This document shows, piece after piece, positions 27,830 to 37,357 of a DNA stretch of 64,000 bases. The DNA is from Clostridia bacterium (lineage in GTDB: Bacteria; Bacillota; Clostridia; Oscillospirales; CAG-272). A program made the translations under genes and the position numbers. The first letter of the stretch is position 1, and every line of letters starts with the position of its first letter. The stretch is taken from positions 1 to 64,000 of the forward strand of contig JAFUJB010000007.1 in the NCBI GenBank assembly GCA_017473865.1. The letters run 5' to 3'. Below the pieces are notes generated by a model, which was not told the DNA's origin, did no database searches, and saw nothing but the letters and a program-made list of their open reading frames with translations.

Positions 27830-29038
27830 TCACCTATATGCCTTCGCTATTTCAATAAGAGTGTTTACGCACATATCCATCTCTTCGGCTACAGCAAATT
27901 CAAACCTGCCGTGGTGATTATCCGATCCCGTGGCAAGATTTGGACAAGGAAGTCCCATAAATGACAGTCTCACCCCGTCGGTTCCTCCCCTTATCAGCTC
28001 GCTTTTCGGCGTACCTCCCGACAGTTCGATTGCCTTCGACGCATTCTCGATCAGGTGGAAATGAGGCAGTATTTTTTCTGCCATATTCGCATAAGAATCC
28101 TTCATTTCAAGAACTATCGTATCTTTGCCGTATTTTGTGTTCAGAAACTCCGCAACCTTCTCAAACATTGCTCTTTTTATCTTGATCTTGGTATTATCCG
28201 GATCGCGAAGAATATAGAACATTTCCGCCCTTTCAACGCTTGAACTTATATCGGTCAAGTGGTAGAACCCTTCATATCCTTCGGTATATTCGGGACGCTC
28301 GTTTTTAGGAAGCATTGAATCAAACTCTAAAGCAATGCTGTTTGCGTTTTTCATTCCGCCCATCTTTGCAGTTCCGGGATGTACGTTCTTGCCGTTTATC
28401 GTTACTTTTGCATTTATCGCATTGAAATTCTCGAATTCGATCTCTCCGAAAAGTCCGCCGTCAACGGTATAAGCATAGTCTGCACCGAACTTTTTCATAT
28501 CGAAATAATCGATTCCTCTGCCTATTTCTTCGTCGGTAGTAAAGCATATAGATATATTGCCGTGTTCTATCGACTTATCTTTCATAAGCCTTTCAGCCAT
28601 CGTCATTATTTCGGCAATTCCTGCCTTATCGTCGGCTCCCAGTATGGTCGTTCCGTCAGTTACCACAAGTGTACAGCCTTCGTATTCGGGCATTGGCGGC
28701 ATCTTTATATTCTTTTCTTCGTTGAGCACTATTTCTTTTCCGTCGTATGACTCGATCACCCTCGGCTTTACGTTTCTGAATTCAACGTCGCTTACCGTGT
28801 CCATATGTGCAATAAAGCCTATCGTTTTACCCGACAAACTACTGCAATTTGCGGGTATCCTTGCATAAACGTAACAGTGTTCATCGACCTCTGCATCTTC
28901 TATACCCAAAGTTTTGAGTTCGTTGACAAGATGTTCGGCAAATATTCTCTGCCCTTCGCTCGATGGGCTTTTTTCGCAGTTATCGTAAGAACCCGTTTCA
29001 AATGCCGTATATTTTATGAGTCTTTCATAAGCTTTCAT
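27830..29038 (-). CDS. pepT: Peptidase T (tripeptide aminopeptidase)
   Basis: M20-family dizinc exopeptidase that removes the N-terminal residue from tripeptides. The metal ligand motif is FIAHMDT (H78, with D80). The bridging Asp is in GADDKAG (136-140), and the catalytic Glu pair is TTDEEIGRG (E170/E171). The C-terminal ligand region is LATGSDNHHGRFEF. At 402 residues it is full length. It lies 3 bp upstream of the HAD gene. Confidence 0.93.
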   Translation of the reverse strand: MKAYERLIKYTAFETGSYDNCEKSPSSEGQRIFAEHLVNELKTLGIEDAEVDEHCYVYARIPANCSSLSGKTIGFIAHMDTVSDVEFRNVKPRVIESYDGKEIVLNEEKNIKMPPMPEYEGCTLVVTDGTTILGADDKAGIAEIMTMAERLMKDKSIEHGNISICFTTDEEIGRGIDYFDMKKFGADYAYTVDGGLFGEIEFENFNAINAKVTINGKNVHPGTAKMGGMKNANSIALEFDSMLPKNERPEYTEGYEGFYHLTDISSSVERAEMFYILRDPDNTKIKIKRAMFEKVAEFLNTKYGKDTIVLEMKDSYANMAEKILPHFHLIENASKAIELSGGTPKSELIRGGTDGVRLSFMGLPCPNLATGSDNHHGRFEFAVAEEMDMCVNTLIEIAKAYR

Positions 29039-29081
29039 TTCTTGTCTTCTTTCGGTTTTATTTTTTACCTGCCAGATATTA

Positions 29082-30044
29082 TCAGAGAAGCTGTGCTATC
29101 CATACCACAAAAGGCAGTGTTGCTACCGAAAATACGGTAGTCATTCCAACACTTGTTGCCGCATATCCCGGCTCAATATCGTAAAGCTCTGCAAACATAT
29201 TTGTCAGACTTGCGGTAGGCAATCCCGCCATTATCAGCGTAAACATACTCATTTCATCGCCTATATTAAGTATAAATTTTGCAACTGCGTATGTGATCAA
29301 CGGGAATACCACAAGCTTCATAAAGCATACGTAGTAAATCTTCCAGTTATTGAACAGCTTTTTCAAGGGCAGAGTCGTCAATACACCTCCGAGAACAAGA
29401 AGCGAAATGGGGGTGCATAATCCCCCGAGATAATCAAGCGCCTTTTTCAGCCCCGAAAGTCCTGAAAGAAATTCCTGCGGTATATTGAGTCCGCTTATAA
29501 AATAAAGCACTATTCCGATAAAGCAAGGTATTGTGCCAAAATTCAGAAGCACTTTCTTTACGCTGAGCTTTATGTCGTCTCTGCCTCTGCCGAGGATAAT
29601 CATACCGTAAGTCCATGCAAATACGTGGAAGATTACCGAAAAGAACGATGCCCAGGCAATACCCCTGTCCCCCAAAAGCGACTGTACAATGGGTAGACCG
29701 AAAAACATTACGTTTGAAAAGATTATGCTGTGTTCAGACAGTTTTCTTGCATTCTCGTCTTTCATAAATCTCATTGAGACATATCCGAAGACCGCCGCAA
29801 ACGTATGTACTCCCAAGCTCACAAGAAGTATAATCCCAAGCTGTTTTGTCGTCTCAACAGAGAACGTCATTTTTATCATTGACATAACGATAAGTACAGG
29901 TTGAGTCAAATATAAAACCAGTCTCGAAAGGCTCTTTGAGACCTTCGCGTCAATTATGCCGAATTTTCTTAAAAAATACCCGACAAGCATTACAAGAAAC
30001 ATACTTATCGCAATGTCAAGAACAATTTTTATGTCGAATGTCAT
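29082..30044 (-). CDS. AEC-family transporter (auxin efflux carrier type)
   Basis: 320 residues with about ten membrane segments in two halves. The central polar loop and LTQPVLIVMSMIKM and AGLPTASLTNMFAELYD are typical for bacterial AEC permeases. These often carry carboxylates, but the substrate is not predictable here. The frame opens at a TTG (30068) inside the upstream gene; ATG 30044 is preferred. The ribosome site AGGG is very close to it, so the start is not certain. Confidence 0.8.
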   Translation of the reverse strand: MTFDIKIVLDIAISMFLVMLVGYFLRKFGIIDAKVSKSLSRLVLYLTQPVLIVMSMIKMTFSVETTKQLGIILLVSLGVHTFAAVFGYVSMRFMKDENARKLSEHSIIFSNVMFFGLPIVQSLLGDRGIAWASFFSVIFHVFAWTYGMIILGRGRDDIKLSVKKVLLNFGTIPCFIGIVLYFISGLNIPQEFLSGLSGLKKALDYLGGLCTPISLLVLGGVLTTLPLKKLFNNWKIYYVCFMKLVVFPLITYAVAKFILNIGDEMSMFTLIMAGLPTASLTNMFAELYDIEPGYAATSVGMTTVFSVATLPFVVWIAQLL

Positions 30045-30048
30045 ATCC

Positions 30049-30624
30049 CTATTTTTCAACCTCGTCAAGTTTCTTTTTTATTTTTTGCATATCAACAAGC
30101 ATATCTTCTTTCTTTCTCGGATCGCGTAAAAGCGCAGACGGATGGTAGACTGCGCATATCGTAAATCCGTTTTTCTCGAAAAATATGCCGTGCTCTTTCG
30201 TAATCATAAAGTCTTCTTTTATAAGCCTTTTTGCCGCTATTCTTCCGAGACACACGATTATCTTCGGTCTGATAAGCCTTACCTGCTCGCGAAGATATTC
30301 AATACAAAGATCCTGCTCTTCTTCCTTGGGATCACGGTTTTTCGGCGGACGGCACTTGAGCATATTTGCTATAAACACGTCATTCCTGTCGATATCTACA
30401 GCGTACAAATATTTATCAAGAAGCTTGCCTGCAGCCCCTACAAACGGTATGCCTGACAAGTCCTCCTTTTCGCCGGGCGCCTCTCCTACGAACATAAGCT
30501 TTGCTTTCCTGCTCCCCGAGCCGAAAACTACGTTTGTTCTCGTTTCCGACAAGGGACATTTTGTGCAGGATTTGCATTTATGTTCAAGCTCTTCCCACTT
30601 TTGTTCCACTTCTGTTTTTGTCAT
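30049..30624 (-). CDS. Family 4 uracil-DNA glycosylase (4Fe-4S)
   Basis: Removes uracil from DNA. Iron-sulfur cysteines C20, C23 (CTKC), C91 (KCRPPKN) and C107 (DLCIEYL). The active-site motif is GEAPGEKED, and the uracil-DNA clamp motif HPSALLR is near the end. The frame extends upstream to 30732, but ATG 30624 with GGAAG 5-6 nt before it gives 191 residues, the family size, and avoids overlap with mecA. Confidence 0.92.
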   Translation of the reverse strand: MTKTEVEQKWEELEHKCKSCTKCPLSETRTNVVFGSGSRKAKLMFVGEAPGEKEDLSGIPFVGAAGKLLDKYLYAVDIDRNDVFIANMLKCRPPKNRDPKEEEQDLCIEYLREQVRLIRPKIIVCLGRIAAKRLIKEDFMITKEHGIFFEKNGFTICAVYHPSALLRDPRKKEDMLVDMQKIKKKLDEVEK

Positions 30625-30647
30625 TTTTTCTTCCTTTTTTATATTTT

Positions 30648-31262
30648 TCAAAATCTTGACAACACCTCGACAGCGTTGTTTTCTACAAGTTTCTTTGCGT
30701 GTTCGTTTATGTACATCAACGCGTTCTTGCAATCAACTTTCTTCCCGAATTCCTCGGCAAGATCACTCTTACACAATGTTCTCCGCCTTGTCGGTTGTGT
30801 ATTAACGGACATTTCCTCTTGCAATACAAGATAGTATTTTTTTACACCGCTTTTTTCCTCGCTGTAAAACGAGCTTTCGTTTTCATACTTACTTTCCTTC
30901 AGCATTTTGCAAACATCGACCGCACTCACAAGATCGGTAAACATATAAACGCAGTACTCTTTTTTCTTTTTGGGTGTATTCTGTTTTTTATCCTGACGCT
31001 TTCCGCGGTTTGCATCTGTATTTTCAGTCGTTACGTACACTTCGCATCCGCCGTTACCCGACGGATACACCTGTATAAAAAGCTTCCCCAGACTACTGTC
31101 AAACCCCGTCTTTTCCTTCGCTTTTTCAAGGATCTTGCCAAACATTCTCCGTGTGTCGTGATTTTCGTACGACATACACTCGTTCGTTATCGAATAATCC
31201 GCCATATCGTCGGCAGTAAGCATTATCTTAAGCTTTGACTCGCTTATCAGTATCAGTTCCAT
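30648..31262 (-). CDS. mecA: Adaptor protein MecA
   Basis: 204 residues. The N-terminal domain (LILISESKLKIMLTADDMADYSI) is the substrate-binding part. It is joined by a basic linker (RGKRQDKKQNTPKKKK) to a ClpC-binding C-terminal domain. In Bacillus, MecA delivers proteins such as ComK to ClpCP. A GTG at 31271 lies inside the AAAGGGTGG ribosome site; ATG 31262 is preferred. Confidence 0.83.
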   Translation of the reverse strand: MELILISESKLKIMLTADDMADYSITNECMSYENHDTRRMFGKILEKAKEKTGFDSSLGKLFIQVYPSGNGGCEVYVTTENTDANRGKRQDKKQNTPKKKKEYCVYMFTDLVSAVDVCKMLKESKYENESSFYSEEKSGVKKYYLVLQEEMSVNTQPTRRRTLCKSDLAEEFGKKVDCKNALMYINEHAKKLVENNAVEVLSRF

Positions 31263-31297
31263 ATTATCCACCCTTTATATAAAACACTATTATTACC

Positions 31298-31327
31298 ATT
31301 ATAAGCGGCAAGGGTGAAAAATGTAAC
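31298..31327 (-). promoter_or_regulatory. Candidate promoter of the mecA operon
   Basis: Minus strand GTTACA (31327-31322), 18-nt spacer, TATAAT (31303-31298). The -10 is perfect but the -35 is weak. Confidence 0.4.
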
Positions 31328-31367
31328 CTCAAAATTTTCGGTAATTGGGGAATTTTTTGTCAGTAAA

Positions 31368-32321
31368 TCAGAATTCGTTTTTCAATGAACGGGTAAACAG
31401 CTCACGGAACTCGGCATCAATGTCGTTTCCGTTGTACAAAACGTTGTAAACCGCGCTGCATATCGGCATATCAACATTATGCTCCGACGCCAGCTTCAGT
31501 ATTGCCTTAACTGTATAATATCCCTCTGCAAGACTTCCGTACGTTTCTCCTTTTGCAAACGTTTCACCGTACATTCTGTTGTGGCTGAATTTTGAGAAAA
31601 GAGTCGCTTCATAGTCGCCAAGATGGCAGAGTCCGTATGCCGACAGCTCATTTCCTCCTAAAGCCTTTATCAAACGGGCAACTTCACGTGTACCCCTCGC
31701 CATAAGAGCACCTTTCAGAGATGATAATCCCTTTCCGTCAAGTATGCCTGCAGCAATACCGATAACGTTCTTTGCCGCCGCGCCGATTTCATTACCTATA
31801 AGGTCCTTTCCAAAATAAAATCTTATCAGATCGCTTGAAAACTCGGAAATAAGATAATTCTTGTATTCGTCATTTTCGCTGTCAATGACCATACAGTTAG
31901 GTATTCCTTTGGTAAATTCTTCTACGTGACCGGGGCCTATCCATACGGCTATGTTCGTTTCGGGAGACGTTGCCTCTCTCACTACCTGAGAAAGTCTCAT
32001 TCCCGTCGAGATTTCAATTCCCTTCATACAGAGTATGTAGTCTCTGTCTTTCGCACCGTATGCCTGAAGCTCCTGCAACAGTCCTCTTACTGCCTGAGAA
32101 GGTATGGAAATTACCGTCGTTTTGTTCTTTGCTGCAACAGTTATATCATCGGTTATGTTCATTCTTGTGCCGAAGTCAACAACGCCGTTCGTCCTTGTTT
32201 CCATAATCTTTCTTATCTGCGGCAAGTCGTTTCCGTAAAGCGTTACGTTGTGTCCGATCTTGTCGAGATACCACGCTATACATGACCCCCATCTACCGCA
32301 ACCGATTACCGTAATATCCAT
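31368..32321 (-). CDS. gpsA: Glycerol-3-phosphate dehydrogenase [NAD(P)+]
   Basis: Reduces DHAP to sn-glycerol-3-phosphate for phospholipid synthesis. The N-terminal cofactor motif is VIGCGRWGS (residues 5-13). The substrate-binding core is GNEIGAAAKNVIGIAAGILDG, with the catalytic Lys in AAKN. 317 residues is slightly short of the usual 330 but complete. It has its own promoter and is divergent from the phage cassette. Confidence 0.93.
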   Translation of the reverse strand: MDITVIGCGRWGSCIAWYLDKIGHNVTLYGNDLPQIRKIMETRTNGVVDFGTRMNITDDITVAAKNKTTVISIPSQAVRGLLQELQAYGAKDRDYILCMKGIEISTGMRLSQVVREATSPETNIAVWIGPGHVEEFTKGIPNCMVIDSENDEYKNYLISEFSSDLIRFYFGKDLIGNEIGAAAKNVIGIAAGILDGKGLSSLKGALMARGTREVARLIKALGGNELSAYGLCHLGDYEATLFSKFSHNRMYGETFAKGETYGSLAEGYYTVKAILKLASEHNVDMPICSAVYNVLYNGNDIDAEFRELFTRSLKNEF

Positions 32322-32370
32322 TTTTTCCTCCGTTTATCTTCAAAAAGTTTTTGTCAATAGTTAACAACAT

Positions 32371-32399
32371 ATTTTAACATATTAATCTATATGTGTCAA
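32371..32399 (-). promoter_or_regulatory. Promoter of gpsA
   Basis: Minus strand TTGACA (32399-32394), 17-nt spacer, TAAAAT (32376-32371). A second TTGACA follows at 32357-32352 without a matching -10. Confidence 0.7.
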
Positions 32400-32424
32400 T
32401 ATGAACGCCTATATTACAACCCTT

Positions 32425-32466
32425 TTCTCCCTGCTTTTTTTGCTGTTTCAGGGAGAATTTTTTTCT
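32425..32466 (+). terminator. Rho-independent terminator upstream of the phage cassette
   Basis: Plus strand TTCTCCCTG / CAGGGAGAA, 15-nt loop, then TTTTTTTCTTG. No plus-strand gene lies before it in the window, so it is either a leader attenuator of the phage operon or a barrier that insulates it. Confidence 0.75.
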
Positions 32467-32543
32467 TGTTTTTGGTAAAATACCGCCAAAGCAAAACAAC
32501 TGTATTATTCAATTCCCACCCCCTTTTTACAAAACCAAAAGAG

Positions 32544-33020
32544 GTGATCACCATTATTCTTGACTACGAAAAAGCAGAGGAAGAATACATCTCCTCAAAC
32601 CTGTCATACGCCGCGCTTGCTTCAAAATATAATATCCCCCTGCGTCTGCTCGCGCGCTATGCCAAGGACAATAACTGGGTCAGCAAAAGAAAAAGGTACA
32701 ACGCTTCCCCCGATAGCTGTGTTATTGACGTTTCAAGACTTGCCCGTTCCTCCGATACCCTTGATACAATTATTGAAAACGCCTTTACCGACCTTTCTTT
32801 GCAGACCTCCGACAAAAAAGAAGTTGACACAAAGACCTTGAAAGACCTTACTTCAACCTTGAAAGAAGCCATTAACATCAAACAGAATATCTTTCTCCTT
32901 CCTATGCTTACAGAGCAGAAACAGCTTGAGCTTGACAAGGTCAGAAATCCGTCCGACAATTCTTCAGAAAATGAGATCAAGATTTCTCTTGAAGACGATA
33001 CGGACAAGTACTGTGTATAG
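32544..33020 (+). CDS. Phage terminase small subunit-like protein
   Basis: 158 residues from an in-frame GTG. A helix-turn-helix of the terminase small-subunit type is near the start (LSYAALASKYNIPLRLLARY, then NNWVSKRKRY). The rest is helical and acidic. It directly precedes the large subunit, which supports the call. Start: GAGG (32541-32544) is 8 nt before an ATT at 32553, where ATG would be expected; the in-frame GTG at 32544 overlaps the ribosome site. The true initiator may be ATT. Confidence 0.75.
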   Translation: MITIILDYEKAEEEYISSNLSYAALASKYNIPLRLLARYAKDNNWVSKRKRYNASPDSCVIDVSRLARSSDTLDTIIENAFTDLSLQTSDKKEVDTKTLKDLTSTLKEAINIKQNIFLLPMLTEQKQLELDKVRNPSDNSSENEIKISLEDDTDKYCV

Positions 33021-33036
33021 AATTCTCTGAAAAGGA

Positions 33037-34428
33037 GTGATTTCTATAAAACAGCTCTCACTTGGTATCCCAAATCCTAAACAGGCAGAATTTTTGCAGG
33101 ATACACACAAATACGTCGCTTTCGGGGGTGCTCGCGGAGGCGGAAAATCGTGGGCGGTCAGAGTTAAAGCAATTTTACTTGCTATCAAATTCCCAAAAAT
33201 TAAAATTCTTATAGTCAGAAAAACGCTTTCCGAACTGAGAAATAACCATATTACCCCGCTCGTTTCCGCTACAAACGGCATTGCAGTTTATAACGATTCA
33301 AAAAAAGAACTGACCTTCAAAAATAAATCTACAATACGATTCGGGTACTGCTCGTGCCAAGCCGACCTGACTCAGTATCAAGGATCAGAGTGGGACGTTA
33401 TTTTTCTTGACGAGGCAACGCAATTGCGCGAAGAATGGTTCGACGAGCTTAAGGTTACGGTACGAGGTGTAAACGATTTCCCCAAAAGGGTCTATTTGAC
33501 CTGTAACCCCGGCGGTGTGGGTCATTCGTGGGTTAAAAGACTTTTCATCGACAGAATCTATAAAGAGGGCGAAGACCCGTGCGATTACAGCTTTATCCGT
33601 TCTCTCGTTTCTGACAACAAAGCGCTGATGGAGAAAAATCCCGATTATGCAAAACAGCTTTCTTCCCTGCCTCCCAAGCTGAAAAAGGCGTGGCTTGAAG
33701 GCGATTGGAACATATTTGAAGGGCAGTTTTTTGAGGATTTTATCGACGCTCCCGAGCACTATTCCGACAGACTTTACACCAACGTAATAGAGCCCTTTGA
33801 AGTTCCTCACGACTGGAATATAGTGCGTAGTTTCGACTGGGGTTTTGCCAAACCCTTCGACTGCTCGTGGTGGGCAATCGACTACGAGGGACGCGCCTAT
33901 CTTATTCTTCAGTTTTATGGGTGTACGGGCGTTGCAAATGAGGGTCTGAAGTGGCACGCGGAAAAAGTTTTTGCGGAAATACACAGAATCGAAACCGAAC
34001 ACCGTTGGCTTAAGGGTAAAAAAATTACGGGTATAGCCGACCCTTCAATATGGAGCGAGGACGGGGGACTTCCTATAATTGCTTCGGCAGACAGACATCA
34101 GGTATATTTTCAAAAAGCTGACAACAGCCGTATCCCCGGATGGATGCAAGTACATTACAGACTATCCTTCGATGAAGACGGAAAACCGATGGTTTATTTT
34201 TTTAACACCTGTAAGCACGCAATAAGGACTCTCCCGCTATTACAGTACAGCGCGGTCAATCCCGAAGACCTGGATACGTCTCAGGAAGACCACTTTGCAG
34301 ATTCTTTCCGCTATTTCTGTATGTCGCGTCCTATTGCTCCAAGCAAAAACACACTCCAAAAAACACCGCCGGACGACCCGCTTGAACTCCTTTCGGATAA
34401 AAAATACCGCCTTTACAGTTACGTGTAA
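33037..34428 (+). CDS. Phage terminase large subunit
   Basis: DNA-packaging motor, 464 codons. Walker A is FGGARGGGKS (residues 29-38), Walker B VIFLDEA (121-127), and the coupling region YLTCNPGG. The C-terminal nuclease half has FDWGFAKPFDCSWWAID with acidic residues. AAAGGAG (33031-33037) is 8 nt before an ATA at 33046; the in-frame GTG at 33037 overlaps the ribosome site. As in the preceding gene, no ATG is usable. The ATPase and nuclease motifs are intact. Confidence 0.93.
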   Translation: MISIKQLSLGIPNPKQAEFLQDTHKYVAFGGARGGGKSWAVRVKAILLAIKFPKIKILIVRKTLSELRNNHITPLVSATNGIAVYNDSKKELTFKNKSTIRFGYCSCQADLTQYQGSEWDVIFLDEATQLREEWFDELKVTVRGVNDFPKRVYLTCNPGGVGHSWVKRLFIDRIYKEGEDPCDYSFIRSLVSDNKALMEKNPDYAKQLSSLPPKLKKAWLEGDWNIFEGQFFEDFIDAPEHYSDRLYTNVIEPFEVPHDWNIVRSFDWGFAKPFDCSWWAIDYEGRAYLILQFYGCTGVANEGLKWHAEKVFAEIHRIETEHRWLKGKKITGIADPSIWSEDGGLPIIASADRHQVYFQKADNSRIPGWMQVHYRLSFDEDGKPMVYFFNTCKHAIRTLPLLQYSAVNPEDLDTSQEDHFADSFRYFCMSRPIAPSKNTLQKTPPDDPLELLSDKKYRLYSYV

Positions 34429-34464
34429 AAGCAAAACAAATTGTATCAAACTACGAGGTATTTT

Positions 34465-36366
34465 ATGAAAAATAAAAACACAAAGAAAAAGCCTACAAAA
34501 GCTGTTTTACCGCCCGAAAAACCGTTTATCCCCTATGACTATGTGCCCGATAAGATTAATCAGCGTTCTCTCGACAAGGCATATAATCTCTTAAAAAAAT
34601 ATAAGTCGGGTAAGACAAATCTCGAAAAAAGAATTATCGAAAACGATCTTTGGTGGAAAATGCGGCATTGGGAGCAGATACGAGACAGGGACAGAAAATA
34701 CTATCCCGCATCCGCCTGGCTTTTCAACGCTATTGCAAACAAGCACGCTGACGTTATGGATAATTGCCCCGAGGGTATTGTTCTCCCCAGAGAAAAAAGC
34801 GATTCGGATGCCGCAAAACAGCTTACCGATATACTCCCCGTTATTCTTGAACAAAACAGCTTCGAGGAATTATATTCTGACGTATGGTATGACAAGCTGA
34901 AAGGCGGAACGGGTGTTTACGGAATATTCTGGGACCCTTCACTCAACAACGGAACGGGAGATATCGCAATTAAAAGATGCGACGTACTCAATCTTTTCTG
35001 GGAGCCCGGCGTTTCGGACATTCAATCTTCTCCCCACCTTTTCCACGTAGAACTTTTTAACAACGACGAGCTTGAATCAAAATATCCTTCCCTACACGGC
35101 AAACTCGGTCAAAATGGTTTTGACGTTACAAAATACCGTTATGATGACGCAGTCGACACCGGTAACAAAACTCCCGTTATCGATTGGTATTACAAGACTT
35201 CTTACAACGGAAAGACGCTCTTACACCTGTGTAAATTCTGCGCGGATGAGATACTTTATTCGTCAGAAAACGATATAACGCTTTACAACAGAGGCTATTA
35301 CGACCACGGACTCTATCCCTTTATATTCGATAAGCTTTACGTAGAGCAAGGCACGCCTTGCGGCTTTGGTTTTATCGACGTTATGAAGGATACCCAGACG
35401 CAGATTGACCTTATGAGCGCATCGGTATGCGAAAACATTCGTATGGCATCTACCGTCCGCTACTTTGCTCGCGGCGACGGCTCGGTAAACGAGAGAGAAT
35501 TTGCCGACTGGACTAACCCTATCGTACACTACACCGGTTCAGGTAACCCCAATGACAGTATGATTCCCATAAGAATCCCCGAAATGCCCTCTCTTTACGT
35601 TTCATTTATCAATAATAAAATCAACGAACTTAAAGAAACGTCGGGCAACTCGGATTTTACAAGAGGTAATACTGCCTCCGGCGTTACGGCAGCGTCTGCT
35701 ATCGCCGCTCTGCAAGAAGCGGGAAGCAAGCTTTCAAGAGATATGATTAAAGGCTCTTACAACGTATTTGTAAAAATCAACAATCTTATTATTGAGCTTA
35801 TCAGGCAATTTTACGACCTTCCCAGATGTTTCAGAATCACGGGAGAAAACGGCGAATACGAGTTTGTTTCATACACCAACAAAATGCTTCTTCCTCAGAA
35901 TATGGGTAACAGCTTCGGCTTTGATCTCGGAAACAGACTGCCTGTCTTTGACATCAAAGTAAAAGCTCAGAAACAGACGGCTTTTTCAAAACTATCCCAG
36001 AACGAGCTTGCAAAAGAATTCTACGGACTCGGATTCTTTGAACCGGCAAGAGCCGACTCTGCTCTTGCCTGCCTTGATATGATGGAATTTGAGGGAAAAA
36101 ACATTCTGGCAGAAAAAATTAACGAAAGAAACACTTTTGCAAACAATTATTCCGAAATGTATTCAAAACTGCTTGATTTGGCTTCGATTATTGAAAAAGA
36201 ACATCCTGAATTAAGCGGAATATATAATGCATTTGAGCACAAATACTCACCTGAACAAAAAGGAAAAAATCAGACCAGACGTACGCCTAATATATCATTT
36301 AAGAAAGGTTCGTCAAACATAAAAAATGCCCGCCAAAGAGCTACCTCTGCGGCAACCCCCAAATAA
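34465..36366 (+). CDS. Phage portal protein
   Basis: 633 residues from ATG 34465 (GAGG 8 nt upstream). It sits at the portal position after TerL. The middle (GFIDVMKDTQTQIDLMSASVCENI, then GNTASGVTAASAIAALQEAGSKLSRD) is typical of podovirus-like and SPP1-like portals, where the helical stretch lines the channel. The C-terminus is basic and disordered. A 118-bp gap with a weak hairpin follows before the scaffold gene. Confidence 0.88.
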   Translation: MKNKNTKKKPTKAVLPPEKPFIPYDYVPDKINQRSLDKAYNLLKKYKSGKTNLEKRIIENDLWWKMRHWEQIRDRDRKYYPASAWLFNAIANKHADVMDNCPEGIVLPREKSDSDAAKQLTDILPVILEQNSFEELYSDVWYDKLKGGTGVYGIFWDPSLNNGTGDIAIKRCDVLNLFWEPGVSDIQSSPHLFHVELFNNDELESKYPSLHGKLGQNGFDVTKYRYDDAVDTGNKTPVIDWYYKTSYNGKTLLHLCKFCADEILYSSENDITLYNRGYYDHGLYPFIFDKLYVEQGTPCGFGFIDVMKDTQTQIDLMSASVCENIRMASTVRYFARGDGSVNEREFADWTNPIVHYTGSGNPNDSMIPIRIPEMPSLYVSFINNKINELKETSGNSDFTRGNTASGVTAASAIAALQEAGSKLSRDMIKGSYNVFVKINNLIIELIRQFYDLPRCFRITGENGEYEFVSYTNKMLLPQNMGNSFGFDLGNRLPVFDIKVKAQKQTAFSKLSQNELAKEFYGLGFFEPARADSALACLDMMEFEGKNILAEKINERNTFANNYSEMYSKLLDLASIIEKEHPELSGIYNAFEHKYSPEQKGKNQTRRTPNISFKKGSSNIKNARQRATSAATPK

Positions 36367-36484
36367 TTACCCGCGATACTGTTTCTCTTTTTTCTTTAAT
36401 TACGGGGAGAGAAAAATATATATTTGCAGTATAATACACACGAGTTAACACAAAAACTCTGACACTTCGGAAAGGAACGATGAT

Positions 36485-37306
36485 ATGAAAAAAATCACAA
36501 AAAAAACCTTTGTTATTTCACTCCAGTTTTTTGCATCGGACGATAATTCGCTTAATGGCTCAAGCGATATAGTATCCGATGCGGGCGACGCATCGCCCGA
36601 ACAAGACGGCGAAAACAGACAGCCTTCCGTCGACACAGTACTTGCCGACGATCAGGCAGAGGCAGAATTCGAAAAGCTAATCAAGGGCGGAAAGTTTGAA
36701 AACGCTTTCAAAAAAAGAACACAAAGCATTATTGACAAGCGTTTCAAAACATTGAAAACCCTTGAAGATGCACAGGCAAAACAGCAGCCTATTATGAATT
36801 TTCTCTCCGAAAAATACGGAATTGACTCCTCTGACACATCCCGTCTGCTCGAACAAATGCAGAAAGAAAGTGAAATAAACAAGGCTAACGCTGAATCGCC
36901 CGATATTGCTAAAAAAGAACAAATGATTTCCGAAAAAGCCCGTATTCTTTCACAAAAATGGGCTTCAGAAGGCGAAATGCTGAAAAAGCATTTTCCCGAT
37001 TTTGACTTCAGAAATGAAATGAAAAATCCTTTGTTCTCCTCTTTGCTGAAAAACGGTATGCCTTTGCGTAAAGCCTATACTGCGGCTCATTCCGATGAAC
37101 TCATCAGAAATGCCGTTCAAGGTACTGCCCAAAGAGTTGCCGAGCAAACACTCAAAAGCATTCGGGCACAAGGCAGTCGCGTTGCCGAAAACGGTCTACA
37201 CAACGGCGCAGGCTTTGTCAGAAAAACAGACGTATCTTCCCTTACCGGCGAAGAAATCAGATCTATTCTTAAACAAGTCGAAAACGGCACAAAAATACGA
37301 TTCTGA
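36485..37306 (+). CDS. Phage scaffold-like protein
   Basis: 273 residues. The N-terminus holds the LQFFA motif (residues 14-18) common at the start of Firmicute phage scaffold and capsid proteins. An acidic low-complexity region follows, then a long helical, charged region (FKKRTQSIIDKRFKTLKTLE). Its position between portal and major capsid protein fits a scaffold that is lost during head assembly. GGAA is the nearest ribosome site. Confidence 0.75.
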   Translation: MKKITKKTFVISLQFFASDDNSLNGSSDIVSDAGDASPEQDGENRQPSVDTVLADDQAEAEFEKLIKGGKFENAFKKRTQSIIDKRFKTLKTLEDAQAKQQPIMNFLSEKYGIDSSDTSRLLEQMQKESEINKANAESPDIAKKEQMISEKARILSQKWASEGEMLKKHFPDFDFRNEMKNPLFSSLLKNGMPLRKAYTAAHSDELIRNAVQGTAQRVAEQTLKSIRAQGSRVAENGLHNGAGFVRKTDVSSLTGEEIRSILKQVENGTKIRF

Positions 37307-37357
37307 GCAAATTTTTGATTCTCCTGCGCAAATATTTCTAACAAAAGGAGATCTATT

